A stretch of DNA of 64,000 bases from the NCBI RefSeq assembly GCF_000317515.1, contig NC_019738.1, positions 4,862,001 through 4,926,000 on the forward strand, read 5' to 3'. The position numbers were made by a program, and so were the translations under genes. Every line of letters starts with the position of its first letter. Positions within the stretch are counted from its first letter, which is position 1. The notes beneath the pieces are model-generated. The model saw only the letters and a list, made by a program, of their open reading frames with translations, had not been told where the DNA came from and did not search any database. This DNA comes from Allocoleopsis franciscana PCC 7113 (GTDB lineage: Bacteria; Cyanobacteriota; Cyanobacteriia; Cyanobacteriales; Coleofasciculaceae). This document shows positions 1 to 9,689 of the stretch, in pieces.

Positions 1-305
1 AAACTCATTGGAAAGTTCTTAAAACTGTTCAATCTATTCGCAATAAACTGGTTCATGGCGATCAAATTATTACTTTCAAGTCAATATCAAATGACAAGAA
101 AGTGTATCAATATTTACGTCAATACAGTTTATGTGAAGCTGAAGAAGCCCCTATTATATTTAACTCACAATACTGTCAACATTTGATTGAATTCTCTTTA
201 ATATTTTTTGAGAAAATATTCAAAGATTTTGGATTTGAAAATTCAGATTTTTTTCAGCTTGACTTGTTACCTTGGAACCCTGATAAATCTGTAAAATGGT
301 TTTAG
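1..305 (+). CDS. HEPN-type protein, 3' part only
   Basis: The reading frame is open from the window edge (first full codon at base 3) to a TAG at 303-305, so this is the C-terminal ~100 residues of a longer gene. It contains RNKLVHG, the R-x4-H signature of HEPN domains, which are all-helical and often act as metal-independent RNases in toxin-antitoxin and defence systems. The rest is hydrophobic/aromatic helix-like sequence ending in WNPDKSVKWF. The DNA is AT-rich compared with the housekeeping genes further in, as is usual for accessory genes. The N-terminus and any partner lie outside the window. The HEPN call rests on this motif alone, so no nuclease activity can be claimed. Confidence 0.5.
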   Translation, partial: THWKVLKTVQSIRNKLVHGDQIITFKSISNDKKVYQYLRQYSLCEAEEAPIIFNSQYCQHLIEFSLIFFEKIFKDFGFENSDFFQLDLLPWNPDKSVKWF

Positions 306-323
306 AATTGAAATGAATTTTGC

Positions 324-632
324 TTAGTTTGCAATATCAAATGTTTGGAATTTTCTACAATCATCTAACTCTCCTAGATTATTTATTGTTTTATCATCAG
401 CAACAGTCCTTAAATAACAAGAGCCATCTTTCTGTCTGACGATATTTACATACACTTTAGACCCTAATTTTTTTACATAAAAATTAAACGTTTTATTTTC
501 ACAATAATTTATTGCTGTTTCAAGAGGAATTTTAAAATTTTGATAGGTGTCACCAATTTTAACTGAATAACCAATCTTCTGAATAGTGCCTGCTGATTTT
601 TCAACACAAATAATATTGCCCTCTGTAGGCAT
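324..632 (-). CDS. DUF3892 domain protein
   Basis: A 102-residue protein, convergent with the HEPN fragment. The C-terminal half fits the DUF3892 pattern: a VYVNIV strand, then YLRTVADDKTINNLGELDDC, matching the family's 'YLRT-D-T-NNL-LP-C' ending. DUF3892 is a small domain of unknown biochemical role, found in bacteria and phages and often alone. The protein has no signal peptide and no membrane segment. It lies in the AT-rich accessory edge of the window, with a decayed ORF upstream. Start taken at the ATG at 632. The family call is by recalled motif. Confidence 0.65.
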   Translation of the reverse strand: MPTEGNIICVEKSAGTIQKIGYSVKIGDTYQNFKIPLETAINYCENKTFNFYVKKLGSKVYVNIVRQKDGSCYLRTVADDKTINNLGELDDCRKFQTFDIAN

Positions 633-717
633 AATTTTCCTTGTTTTTATATGGGTAATCTTTGAAATTTAAATGCCTTAGCAATTTTAGGAACAAGACA
701 ATTCTTATTTTAACCTA

Positions 718-1068
718 TTACTTACACAATAGAGTGAGGAAGCCAAGGAAGCTGGCAGATTGTAGAGGTGTTAGCCTCGTTAACTTAATTACTCGCGCTT
801 CCAGCTCCTACACCAACGAATCAACTTGTTGAATCGCCTCATAGGTGCTATTAATTTAGGTGGAGTACTGCATTCCATACTTTAAGCCGTGGGTCACTAT
901 CTCCCTATAACAACGAACCGACTCAGCCTGCTGGCGATCGCTCATCAGTGCCCACCCTAACTATTGCTCCGTCACCATTACATTAACTCAGGCATTGCCG
1001 TATTGGGTTTCAAGAGCGGCTTTGCCTATGGAATGAGCCAATCGAGTAAAAGCGATTGAGGCTCTCAA
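718..1068 (-). pseudogene. decayed ORF with four in-frame stops
   Basis: Read on the minus strand from TTG at 1066-1068 to TAA at 718-720, one frame gives protein-like sequence interrupted by TGA, TAG, TAA and TAG. The longest intact piece begins MSDRQQAESVRCYREIV and is followed, after stops, by NSTYEAIQQVDSLV and ELEARVIKLTRLTPLQ. The amphipathic, helix-like composition stays in one frame across the stops, which suggests a former gene that collected nonsense mutations. I do not recognise the family. It sits between DUF3892 and a truncated prfC copy. A chance open frame is the main alternative. Confidence 0.35.
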
Positions 1069-1094
1069 GATAGGGCGAGTTTAAGGATTTTGTC

Positions 1095-1247
1095 ATGCTC
1101 ATAACGTCTTCTAACTCAGATGACGGAATTGCTCAAGCCGTTGAACACCGTCGAAATTTTGCAATTATTTCCCACCCCGACGCTGGAAAAACAACGCTAA
1201 CGGAAAAGCTGCTGCTCTACAGAGGAGCCATTGTTCAAGAATCAGCG
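1095..1247 (+). pseudogene. prfC: truncated 5' end of a release factor 3 gene (prfC)
   Basis: The first ~51 codons encode the N-terminus of peptide chain release factor 3, a GTPase that recycles RF1/RF2. [20 protein letters not shown] contains the complete P-loop (HPDAGKT), followed by [16 protein letters not shown]. Homology stops after ESA (base ~1247). The frame then runs through unrelated sequence into the 3' end of the convergent GAF gene and stops at 1337. A normal RF3 has about 530-540 residues, so the switch I region, the other GTP motifs and domains II/III are all missing. This is a remnant from a partial duplication or a deletion. A full prfC presumably exists elsewhere in the genome. 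Confidence 0.8.
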
Positions 1248-1292
1248 AAATTTGGAGCAGGGGTGCCTGCCCCACAACCTTTATGGGGAAAC

Positions 1293-3689
1293 TTATTGAA
1301 CCACAGCTTCTTCCACAGCATCACTCGGAGTTGCTAATTCTAATTCTTCCCCCTCGGTGGAGGGCAAAACCCGAACACGGGCAAATTTTAAACCCGTTAT
1401 CCCTTGTAGTGGTTCAACCGTACCCGATTGGATTTCTGTATCCACCCAGCCTTCACGAGCCAGGTAACGCAGGTATTGTTGATATTCTGACCACTCTTCT
1501 TCGGTGGAATAAACCAAAGTCACCATTCCCGGTTGAGTGATGCGAGTACGAGATTCTTCATCCACCGCTTTATCAATTCGCTTTTTCACGATTTCATAGC
1601 GGATGTCCCGTGTTCCTCGCACTTCAAACAGTTTTTCGGTATTTTCATCATGGATAATATCCACCGTCTGGTCTTGCACTAAAGCCAGGTGGGTGACTTC
1701 CATTTGGGTATTGTAGAGGGTTTGAAACTTGAACGCGGTTCGAGCACAGTCACAAACGGCACGTAGCTGTTCGTAGCGTAGACTCCGCAGATGATAGATG
1801 GAAAATTTGGAGTCGATGGATTCCCCCACATAAATCATGTGATTGATGCCGTCTGTGGACTCCACATCACAGTAATGGGAAATGATTTGTTGCATCCGGA
1901 CTTGCCAACGTTCCCAGGTTTGTTTCAACAGGGCGTTAATCTGGCTAATGGTTTTGTCATAGTGGGCACGGGAAACGTAGACCGATTTATGGTCATTGTT
2001 GCAGCTTTGACGGTAGGTTTCCACCGCCGCTTGAGCATCCGCACCACATTGGGCAAAATAGTCTAAGTAGAGTTCTAGGCGATCGCTCAAAAATTTCAGT
2101 GCGGTGACTTCAGCATCAACTGTCACTCGTTCTTTCAGGTGTTCGATATATTCGAGTAAATCCAGTCGTAACTGTTCACCCAAAGAACTCTTCTGGAACT
2201 GACAGACAGCATCTACCACCTGTAAACCCTGGTGAAATTGTTCCAGTAAATCGGACTGAATCGCACGGTTGCGTTCTTCCGAGGAGCCACGAATATCTGA
2301 GATGCCGTATAAGGGATAGACATTGGCAAAAACAATCGGTTCTGCCGCTAACCCCCAACTCCGGCGTTCCGCTTCTTGCAGGAAGCGCCACTCCACCGAG
2401 GGGTGAATATTGGTAAAGCGCTGCTGAATCGCTTGACGCAGAGCAGCGGTAAAAGCAGGCATTAATTCTTCTGCATATTTGCAATCAACGCCATCAAAAT
2501 TATGGGGGCGATCGCTCATAATTCCCACAATTCCCGCTAACTGTCGCGAACCTTTGCCTGATTTTAGGGGTTTAACCACCAAGGGAATCAGTAACATAGA
2601 ACGTACCCCCTGATTGAGTAGCGCTCGCTCACTGTCGGTTAGGCAATCTTGAGTTAAATCAGGCACGTTCCAGACGCGATTGGCATCTGCCGCTCGTAAA
2701 AAATGTGAGCCAGCCAGAGATTCTAAGGAATGTACCGTGGCTCTTAATTCCTTACGCTCGGTACTCATGAACAGTCGTGTATGCTCATTCTCCGTACTCA
2801 TAATTAAGCTATTCGTAGCCCGAAACAGCGATCGCAACCGTTTATTAATTCGGCGAAACTTATCAGGACGGAGAATCGAATCCCGGTCAATGAGTAACCC
2901 AATGATATGGCGAATGGTTTCCCGTTCCGTCACATCCGAGCCTTCCAATAAAAGTTGTCCAGTTAGCTGGTAATTGTCCAAGCGCAGACGCTGTTTCCAA
3001 GCTTCCAACGGTTCCCAATCAATGGACTGAACAGTACCCTCCTCTACCCGCCATGGCTGCAAATCCAAATCAGCCAACTCATCGATTTGAGCATCCAGAC
3101 GGGAAATTTTCAGTTGCTCTGAGCGAAACGCCAACTCAATCCAACGCGGTTCTGAGTAAAGAGGACTCTTCAAGGAAACAATCACGGGTTGATCCAGCAG
3201 CCGTGACCTGGGAACCTTAATCTGATAAATATCTCGGAATATCAGATGCAGGATGTGCTGTCGGTACAATGAGTCAATCGCTGTACCCTTCAAATCTGGT
3301 AATAAGTCTGGTAACTGGATTTCTTGACCCTTTAACTGGGTGCCAGTCTCCGCCATACCCATCAGCGTCCAGAAGTAGTCATTGGCATAACGTAGAGTAA
3401 AACTACCCGGATCTACCACAGCCATCAGCAACTGGCTATGATGCTGAAAATGACTCAGCCCGTTCGACTTTTTCTTCATCGGCTGAATCGGTTCATCTTC
3501 CGAGTCTAGTAAGTGATCATCATCGAGGAAAGCGTTAACCAGCTCATCAAGGAAGTTGGGCGATGACTGAGACTCTGATTCTGAAGAGGTGGTAGACAAC
3601 TCGTCCTGGCTTTGTGCGTTGGCACCGAGCTTTAAGTCCTTTGTCGATTGGACGTTCTCCACATGGGAGCTTGGCTTACGGGTAGGCAT
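1293..3689 (-). CDS. large cytosolic protein with PAS-like and GAF domains
   Basis: A soluble 798-residue protein. Residues ~1-70 are low-complexity and acidic ([22 protein letters not shown]). Residues ~85-135 resemble a PAS fold ([21 protein letters not shown]). Residues ~265-420 form a GAF-like ligand-sensing domain preceded by a linker helix and ending in [12 protein letters not shown]...GIVGIMSD. The C-terminal ~370 residues carry [13 protein letters not shown] and a long helical region that I know only as a cyanobacterial conserved segment. No histidine-kinase, cyclase or GGDEF catalytic motif is visible, so the output is unknown. The stop codon lies inside the read-through tail of the prfC fragment. 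ATG at 3689; no clear Shine-Dalgarno. Confidence 0.6.
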   Translation of the reverse strand: MPTRKPSSHVENVQSTKDLKLGANAQSQDELSTTSSESESQSSPNFLDELVNAFLDDDHLLDSEDEPIQPMKKKSNGLSHFQHHSQLLMAVVDPGSFTLRYANDYFWTLMGMAETGTQLKGQEIQLPDLLPDLKGTAIDSLYRQHILHLIFRDIYQIKVPRSRLLDQPVIVSLKSPLYSEPRWIELAFRSEQLKISRLDAQIDELADLDLQPWRVEEGTVQSIDWEPLEAWKQRLRLDNYQLTGQLLLEGSDVTERETIRHIIGLLIDRDSILRPDKFRRINKRLRSLFRATNSLIMSTENEHTRLFMSTERKELRATVHSLESLAGSHFLRAADANRVWNVPDLTQDCLTDSERALLNQGVRSMLLIPLVVKPLKSGKGSRQLAGIVGIMSDRPHNFDGVDCKYAEELMPAFTAALRQAIQQRFTNIHPSVEWRFLQEAERRSWGLAAEPIVFANVYPLYGISDIRGSSEERNRAIQSDLLEQFHQGLQVVDAVCQFQKSSLGEQLRLDLLEYIEHLKERVTVDAEVTALKFLSDRLELYLDYFAQCGADAQAAVETYRQSCNNDHKSVYVSRAHYDKTISQINALLKQTWERWQVRMQQIISHYCDVESTDGINHMIYVGESIDSKFSIYHLRSLRYEQLRAVCDCARTAFKFQTLYNTQMEVTHLALVQDQTVDIIHDENTEKLFEVRGTRDIRYEIVKKRIDKAVDEESRTRITQPGMVTLVYSTEEEWSEYQQYLRYLAREGWVDTEIQSGTVEPLQGITGLKFARVRVLPSTEGEELELATPSDAVEEAVVQ

Positions 3690-4478
3690 GCAAACAGTAA
3701 TGATTAAGGGCAGCGTATCACGGTTGGTTTAGGGGCAACCTCAGTGACGAACGACGAACAATCACAGATAAAGAGTTATACGTCCTCAAACGAGGTTGCT
3801 AACGCTTGATCGACTCAACCCAAAAAGAGCTATCGGCTGTTACACCCATTGCCGAGTAATTCCAACACCGCTTAAAGCACAAATCCCCACCCTGATTCGT
3901 CGAGTCAGTCATCGTTAGGTTGAGGAGGAAGCACCCTGCTCATTTTTGATTGTGGCCTAAAAATAGGGGCAATAGGCTGAGGACTAGAGCATCGGAGGGA
4001 GATTTTCAGCGGTTGTTGGGTGCTCTTTGCGTATGAGCCTTCCAATAATCTAACTTCAGAAGTTATTGATTTTCCAGGGGCAACAAGCGAGCGATACCCT
4101 TTTGTAATCACCGACATATTCCGGTATTTAGCTTATTTTAGCCGATTAACTCGTCTCTATTTCAGCCTCCTCCCCAGTGGTGTGGTCTATTTTTGTTGTG
4201 ACCTAACCCTGGCAATATAGATTAAGAGCCGATTAATATAGTCGGGTGTGATCTGCCCTGAGAAATATTTTTCAACTCTCCCGTCCATGCAGACAGATGG
4301 ACGAAGATTGTAATACGTCATACATAAACCGGAACCACTTCTAGCGCCTAGTAACAAAGCATTTATTGATCTCGGTTTTTCATTCAACATTACCGAGATA
4401 AACGCGAATAACCAGCCTGGGCGAAACATGTTGAGTCTCGCTCAGTTCCATTTCTCATAAAAACAGGAGATTATCCCC
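3690..4478. other. 789-base divergent intergenic region
   Basis: This spacer separates the leftward GAF gene and the rightward hybrid kinase, so it must hold both promoters. Short open frames on both strands (for example around 3905-4220) have no recognisable domain, no ribosome-binding site and no protein-like composition, so I do not call them. The only site I can point to is the AGGAGA ribosome-binding sequence at 4465-4470 in front of the kinase start. Confidence 0.5.
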
Positions 4479-7400
4479 TTGAAAAAAAAGCTCAATCAGC
4501 CAGTCATTGGAAAAGTCAGCTTAATTGGCTTACTTCTCATTTTTTTGCTGCCCTTTGCCGTAGTCGTTTATCAACTGCTAGCAGAAATTGATATAGGAAT
4601 TAAGTTTGCCCAAAAAGAGAGATTGGGACTTCAGTATAACCAGCCTGTTAGACAACTTTTAGAAGATGTACAACAGCATCGAGGGATGGTTAATGGTTAT
4701 TTAAAAGGGGGTACTTCTTTTGAGCAACAAATTAATTTAAAACGGTTTGAAATCGAAGATGATATCAGAGCCATTGATAGGGTTGATCAACAGATCGGTA
4801 GCACACTTAAAACCACAGAACAATGGATAAAGTTAAAGGCAAAGTGGCAGGCACTAAAAGGTAAGGCGCTGAGTCTGAATCCTCAAGACAGCTTTGATGC
4901 ACACACGGCGTTAATTGCTGACATTCTCACGTTGATTTCCCATGTGGGAGACATGTCCAATCTGATTCTCGATCCGGTGCTAGATAGTTATTATCTGATG
5001 GATGCGGCAGTAATCAAGCTCCCCTCGATGACTGAAAATATGGCTCAGATTAGAGGGTTGGGCACAGGTGCAATTGTGCAAAAGCAGATCACCGCCGAGG
5101 AAAAAACTAAAATCACCATTCTATTAGGCTGGATAGAAGCTCCAAACAAGTCATTACGTCGGGGTTTACAAGTCTCTCTCACCAAAAATCCTAACCTCAA
5201 AAATAAACTAGAGGTTTACGCTCAAGAAAGTTTCACTTCTACAGATGTATTTTTGGATTTAGTAGAACAAAAAATAATTCTTCCTCAAACCATTGATATT
5301 CAATTCGATAACTATTTTGAGGAAGCCACTAAAGCCGTTGGTACACAATTTAAACTTTATGACCAAGTATCTATAGCTCTCGATGGGTTATTAGAACAAC
5401 GCATTAATGCTTTTTCTTGGAAAAAATATCGAGTTTTGGCTTTTTCCTTGCTTGTCCTGGCAGTGATTCTTTATGTTTTGTGGGCTTTTACCCGCAGTCA
5501 GAACAAGCGCCGACAATCGGAGAACGCTCTGCGAGAAACTGAAGAGAAATATCGCACTATTTTTGAGAATGCCGTCGATGGAATTTTTCAGACTACCCTT
5601 GATGGGCATTATCTAAGCGCCAATCCTGCTCTCGCCCGCATCTATGGTTACGAATCACCGGAGGAATTAATTGCCAATCTTACTAATATTTCAGAACAAC
5701 TTTACGTTGACCCTAACCGCAGAATTGAGTTCAAACAGTTGATTCAAGAACATGGCACGGTATCTGATTTCGAGTCTCAAATCTATGGCAAAAACGGCAA
5801 AATGATCTGGATTTCAGAGAGTGCTCGTGCCGTCCGAGATACCAAGGGAAAAATCCTTTACTACGAAGGTGCCGTTCAAGATATCACTCGTCGCAAACAA
5901 GCAGAAGAAGAACTGATACAATCCCAACAAAGACTTTCATTCCATTTAGAACACACCTCTCTAGCCGTAATTGAGTGGAATGTAAATTTTGAAGTGGTGG
6001 AATGGAATCCGGCAGCACAAGTTATTTTTGGTTACAGCAAAAGCGAAGCCATCGGTCGCCATGCGGCTGGATTAATTGTGCCCGAAAATGTCAAAGAGCA
6101 GGTGAACCAAGTCTGGCAAGCCCTTCTCTCACAACAAGGTGGGACTCGGAGTACCAATGAAAATGTCACGAAAGACGGCAGTGTCATCATTTGTGATTGG
6201 TACAACACAGTATTACTCAACGATGACGGCAAGGTGATGGGCGTCACTTCGCTGATTAACGATATTACCGAACGCGAACGAGTCAAAGCCGAACTTCGAC
6301 AGGCTAAAGAAGCGGCAGAAATTGCCAACTGTGCCAAAAGCCAATTCCTCGCCAACATGAGCCATGAACTGCGTACACCCCTCAATGCAATTATTGGTTA
6401 CAGTGAAATGTTGCAAGAGGAAGCTGAAGATTTAGAACAAGAAGACTTTATTCCTGACTTGCAAAAGATTCACGCCGCCGGTAAGCACTTACTCGGACTG
6501 ATTAATGACATTCTCGACCTCTCGAAGATTGAAGCCGGTCGGATGGAACTGTATCTGGAAACGTTTGATATCTCGGCGATGGCTGATGATGTAGTGACGA
6601 CTCTCCAACCTTTGGTCGATAAGAACAACAATACCCTCAAAATACAGTTTGGTAACGAACTCGGCTCGATGCACGCTGATTTGACTAAAGTGCGTCAGAG
6701 TCTATTTAACCTCCTAAGCAATGCCTGCAAGTTTACCCAACAAGGTACGATTACCCTGACAGTGAGTCGGGAAAGAGGCACAGATGGGGAGAATTCTTTA
6801 ATCTCAATTCAAGATGGGGAATCAATCACCACGTCCTCATCCCCTGTCCCCGTGATTAGCCCAGATTGGATCACCTTCCGCGTAACAGACACGGGGATTG
6901 GCATGACTTCGGAACAAATGTCGAGGTTATTTGAGGCGTTTACTCAGGCGGATGCTTCAACGACGCGCCAGTATGGTGGCACTGGATTGGGGTTAGCCAT
7001 TACCAAGAAACTCTGCCAGATGATGGGAGGAGATGTAACGGTGGAAAGCGAGGTGGGCAAAGGGTCTACGTTTACCATTCACCTGCCGACAATCGTCTTC
7101 GACCCCAAAGCTCAGCCTACTCCATCGTTGCCATTGAAATCGACTCTAGCACCTCCTGGAGCCAAAACCATTCTCGTGATTGATGACGACCCAACGGTGC
7201 ATGACTTGATGCATCGCTTTCTGTGCAAGGAAGGATTTCGGGTAGCCAGTGCCTTTAGTGGAGAGGAGGGGTTGCTCTTAGCGCAGGAATTACAACCGGA
7301 TGCCATCACGCTGGATGTAATGATGCCCAGAATGGATGGCTGGGCTGTGTTGTCGGGACTCAAGGCTAATCCTGAATTAGCGCATATTCCGGTAATTATG

Positions 7401-7898
7401 CTCACGATTGTGGATAACAAGAATATAGGTTATGCATTAGGTGCATCGGATTATTTAACAAAACCGATTGACCGCGATCGCTTAGGCGCTATTCTCAATA
7501 AATATCGAGGTGAGCATCACCCCTGCCGACTCTTGCTGGTTGAGGACGATGCACCCACTCGCGAGATGATGCGCCGGATGTTGGAGAAAGAACAATGGAC
7601 GGTGATGGAAGCTGAAAACGGTCAGGTTGCCTTGGAGCAAATGGCAAACCAACAACCTGAGTTAATCTTGCTGGACTTGATGATGCCTCAAATGGACGGG
7701 TTTACCTTTGTCAATGTGTTGCAACAAAATGAAGCATGGCGTTCGATTCCGGTTGTGATCTTGACGGCGAAAGAAATCACCGCAGAAGATCGGCAACAGC
7801 TCAATGGCTATGTGGAAAATATCCTAGAAAAGGAAGCTTACACTCGCGAGGAGTTGCTGAGCCAAGTGCGGAAGCTGGTATCGGGTTCTATTAGCTAA
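4479..7898 (+). CDS. membrane hybrid sensor histidine kinase with two receivers
   Basis: 1139 residues. Order: TM1 (~13-34), a ~280-residue periplasmic sensor containing [24 protein letters not shown]2 (~321-340), PAS (~356-470), PAS (~484-605), HisKA with [12 protein letters not shown] (phosphorylated His629), and HATPase with the G box DTGIGM at ~804. Two receiver domains follow, with predicted phospho-acceptors Asp946 (TLDVMMP) and Asp1066 (LLDLMMP). It should autophosphorylate in response to an envelope or PAS-bound signal and relay to its own or separate receivers. TTG start at 4479, chosen because AGGAGA lies 8 bases upstream and the TM segment follows at once. A lone receiver and a receiver-cyclase follow on the same strand and are likely partners. 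The signal is unknown. Confidence 0.92.
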   Translation: MKKKLNQPVIGKVSLIGLLLIFLLPFAVVVYQLLAEIDIGIKFAQKERLGLQYNQPVRQLLEDVQQHRGMVNGYLKGGTSFEQQINLKRFEIEDDIRAIDRVDQQIGSTLKTTEQWIKLKAKWQALKGKALSLNPQDSFDAHTALIADILTLISHVGDMSNLILDPVLDSYYLMDAAVIKLPSMTENMAQIRGLGTGAIVQKQITAEEKTKITILLGWIEAPNKSLRRGLQVSLTKNPNLKNKLEVYAQESFTSTDVFLDLVEQKIILPQTIDIQFDNYFEEATKAVGTQFKLYDQVSIALDGLLEQRINAFSWKKYRVLAFSLLVLAVILYVLWAFTRSQNKRRQSENALRETEEKYRTIFENAVDGIFQTTLDGHYLSANPALARIYGYESPEELIANLTNISEQLYVDPNRRIEFKQLIQEHGTVSDFESQIYGKNGKMIWISESARAVRDTKGKILYYEGAVQDITRRKQAEEELIQSQQRLSFHLEHTSLAVIEWNVNFEVVEWNPAAQVIFGYSKSEAIGRHAAGLIVPENVKEQVNQVWQALLSQQGGTRSTNENVTKDGSVIICDWYNTVLLNDDGKVMGVTSLINDITERERVKAELRQAKEAAEIANCAKSQFLANMSHELRTPLNAIIGYSEMLQEEAEDLEQEDFIPDLQKIHAAGKHLLGLINDILDLSKIEAGRMELYLETFDISAMADDVVTTLQPLVDKNNNTLKIQFGNELGSMHADLTKVRQSLFNLLSNACKFTQQGTITLTVSRERGTDGENSLISIQDGESITTSSSPVPVISPDWITFRVTDTGIGMTSEQMSRLFEAFTQADASTTRQYGGTGLGLAITKKLCQMMGGDVTVESEVGKGSTFTIHLPTIVFDPKAQPTPSLPLKSTLAPPGAKTILVIDDDPTVHDLMHRFLCKEGFRVASAFSGEEGLLLAQELQPDAITLDVMMPRMDGWAVLSGLKANPELAHIPVIMLTIVDNKNIGYALGASDYLTKPIDRDRLGAILNKYRGEHHPCRLLLVEDDAPTREMMRRMLEKEQWTVMEAENGQVALEQMANQQPELILLDLMMPQMDGFTFVNVLQQNEAWRSIPVVILTAKEITAEDRQQLNGYVENILEKEAYTREELLSQVRKLVSGSIS

Positions 7899-7919
7899 AA
7901 AGAAGGCAAGAGGCTCCAA

Positions 7920-7970
7920 GGCAGGAGGCAGAAGGGAAGAAAGTTGATACAGTAAGCTTTTTAACCTTTT
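7920..7970 (+). repeat. interspersed ~51-base repeat, copy 1
   Basis: This stretch just after the hybrid kinase stop recurs in inverted orientation at 27909-27959. The two copies share GGCAGGAGGC, GAAGAA and AGTAAGCTTTTTAACC with only a few mismatches. Both copies are intergenic. They could be members of a dispersed cyanobacterial repeat family. Confidence 0.6.
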
Positions 7971-8071
7971 TCAACTGAATAGTTATTTCTGTCATCCTGC
8001 ACTAGGACACTCCAAAGACTGATGTTTAGCTCTCTTTATAAGAGCCGTTATTTGGGAAAAGAAGAGGATTC

Positions 8072-8449
8072 ATGTCGAAGATCCTGTTGGTTGAAGACAA
8101 CGAGATGAACCGAGATATGTTATCTCGACGTTTGCAGCGTAAGGGGCATGAAGTTTTGATTGCCCTGGATGGGATACAGGGCATTGAGCTGGCTCAGTCA
8201 CAGCAGCCTGATCTAATCTTGATGGATATGAGTTTACCGGTCATGGATGGTTGGCAAGCGACACAGCAACTCAAAGCCGCACCTGAAACCGGTGGGATTC
8301 CCATTATTGCCCTGACGGCTCATGCCATGGCGGGCGATCGCGAAAAATGCTTAGAGGTCGGATGCGACGACTACGATACTAAACCCGTCGAGTTTTCGCG
8401 TTTACTCGCTAAGATTCAGGCGCTATTAGAGAAAAAAGTTACCTCATGA
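8072..8449 (+). CDS. single-domain response regulator (CheY-like)
   Basis: A 125-residue stand-alone receiver. The acidic pocket is EDN (residues 8-10), the phospho-acceptor is Asp52 in LMDMSLP, the switch Thr is in ALTAH, and the conserved Lys104 is in DTKP. There is no output domain, so it probably shuttles phosphate or acts by protein contact. RBS AGAGGA lies a few bases before ATG 8072. The stop overlaps the start of the next gene by four bases (ATGA), so the two are translationally coupled. The hybrid kinase upstream, 173 bases away on the same strand, is the obvious phosphate donor; this is inferred from position. Confidence 0.9.
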   Translation: MSKILLVEDNEMNRDMLSRRLQRKGHEVLIALDGIQGIELAQSQQPDLILMDMSLPVMDGWQATQQLKAAPETGGIPIIALTAHAMAGDREKCLEVGCDDYDTKPVEFSRLLAKIQALLEKKVTS

Positions 8450-9507
8450 AACCTGAACAAGGCCGTGTGTTGGTCGTTGATGATAATGAAGCGAACCGCG
8501 ACTTGTTGGCGCGTCGGGTGCGACGACAGGGGCACACGGTTACTGTAGCCGAAGATGGTATCAAAGCACTAGAGCTGATGGCACAAGAGCCGTTTGATCT
8601 GGTGCTGCTTGATATTATGATGCCGAAAATGAATGGCTATCAAGTGTTAGAGCATCTCAAAAACGACCCCAACCTGCGCCATATCCCCGTGATTGTGATT
8701 TCAGCGGTGGATGATATTAATAGTGTGGTGGAATGTATTGAGCTGGGAGCTGAGGATTATCTCCCTAAGCCCTTCAATGCGGTATTGCTTGCCGCCCGGA
8801 TTAGAAACTGTTTGGAGAAGAAATGGTTACGTGATCAGGAGCAATTTTATCTCCAGCAATTGCAAGCTGAACAGGGACGAACCGAGCGCTTACTACTTAG
8901 CATTTTGCCCATGCCCGTGGCTGAGAAGTTGAAACAGGGACAACAAATCATTGCCGATAGCTTTCCAGAAGTCACTGTCCTGTTTGCTGACATTGTTGAT
9001 TTTACCCGGCTTTCGGCTGATCACACGCCCATCAAAATCGTCACTTTGCTCAATCAGATCTTCTCTGCTTTTGATCGATTAGCCCAACAGCATGGTGTAG
9101 AAAAAATTAAAACGATTGGTGATGCCTATATGGCGGTTGGGGGCTTGCCGATACCATGCAGCAATCATGCTGAAGCGATCGCAGAAATGGCGATCGATAT
9201 GCTGGATGTTGTTACTCAATTTCAAGGAGATACCGATGAGCCGTTAACGATGCGAATCGGGATAAATACTGGTCCCGTCGTAGCGGGGGTGATTGGGATG
9301 AACAAGTTTATCTACGATCTATGGGGAGATACGGTGAATATCGCTAGCCGTATGGAATCTTTCGGTTTACCGGGTTGCATTCAAGTCTCTTCAACAACCT
9401 ATAAGATCTTACAAAATAAATACTCTTTTAAAGAGCGAGGCTCTATCCCGATTAAAGGTAAAGGGGAGATGACCACTTATCTCCTTCAAAGCCGAAAAAT
9501 CGCTTAA
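8446..9507 (+). CDS. receiver-class III adenylate cyclase
   Basis: 353 residues: receiver domain (1-~120, Asp56 in LLDIMMP, Lys108 in PKPF), a coiled linker (~125-165), and a class III cyclase catalytic domain (~174-350). Metal ligands are Asp182 (FADIVDFT) and Asp226 (IGDAYM). The purine-recognition residues are Lys222 (KIKTIGD) and Asp291 (IYDLWGD), a pair typical of ATP rather than GTP use. Asn298 and Arg302 (NIASRM) are the transition-state residues. The protein is soluble and should make cAMP when the receiver is phosphorylated. The start overlaps the preceding receiver gene by 4 bases. With the upstream hybrid kinase this looks like a phosphorelay ending in cAMP. The regulatory direction (activation or inhibition) is not visible. 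Confidence 0.9.
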   Translation: MKPEQGRVLVVDDNEANRDLLARRVRRQGHTVTVAEDGIKALELMAQEPFDLVLLDIMMPKMNGYQVLEHLKNDPNLRHIPVIVISAVDDINSVVECIELGAEDYLPKPFNAVLLAARIRNCLEKKWLRDQEQFYLQQLQAEQGRTERLLLSILPMPVAEKLKQGQQIIADSFPEVTVLFADIVDFTRLSADHTPIKIVTLLNQIFSAFDRLAQQHGVEKIKTIGDAYMAVGGLPIPCSNHAEAIAEMAIDMLDVVTQFQGDTDEPLTMRIGINTGPVVAGVIGMNKFIYDLWGDTVNIASRMESFGLPGCIQVSSTTYKILQNKYSFKERGSIPIKGKGEMTTYLLQSRKIA

Positions 9508-9620
9508 CTTTTTTTCAAATGATGCTCTTTTAACCCTAGTACAAGGGAATGTAAATTTTAATTGATCTAGCAGTAATTTGCTTCACATAATTCATGTTTT
9601 CTCGTCATGTTTATAAAATT

Positions 9621-9664
9621 AAAAAATGCTAGGGTGCGCTAACAACATGTCACGCACCCTAGCA
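9621..9664 (-). terminator. intrinsic terminator of ndhD
   Basis: A perfect 12-bp inverted repeat (TGCTAGGGTGCG at 9627-9638, CGCACCCTAGCA at 9653-9664) with a 14-base loop. On the minus strand it is followed directly by a run of six T (the A run at 9621-9626). It sits just beyond the ndhD stop and so ends leftward transcription. It may also shield ndhD from the rightward cyclase operon. Confidence 0.85.
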
Positions 9665-9689
9665 AGTATCTAGATTGGAATTTGTAGGT

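Noticed and set aside
3905-4429. Short open frames on both strands in the spacer before the hybrid kinase
   Set aside because: They overlap each other, have no ribosome-binding site, no domain and no protein-like residue pattern.
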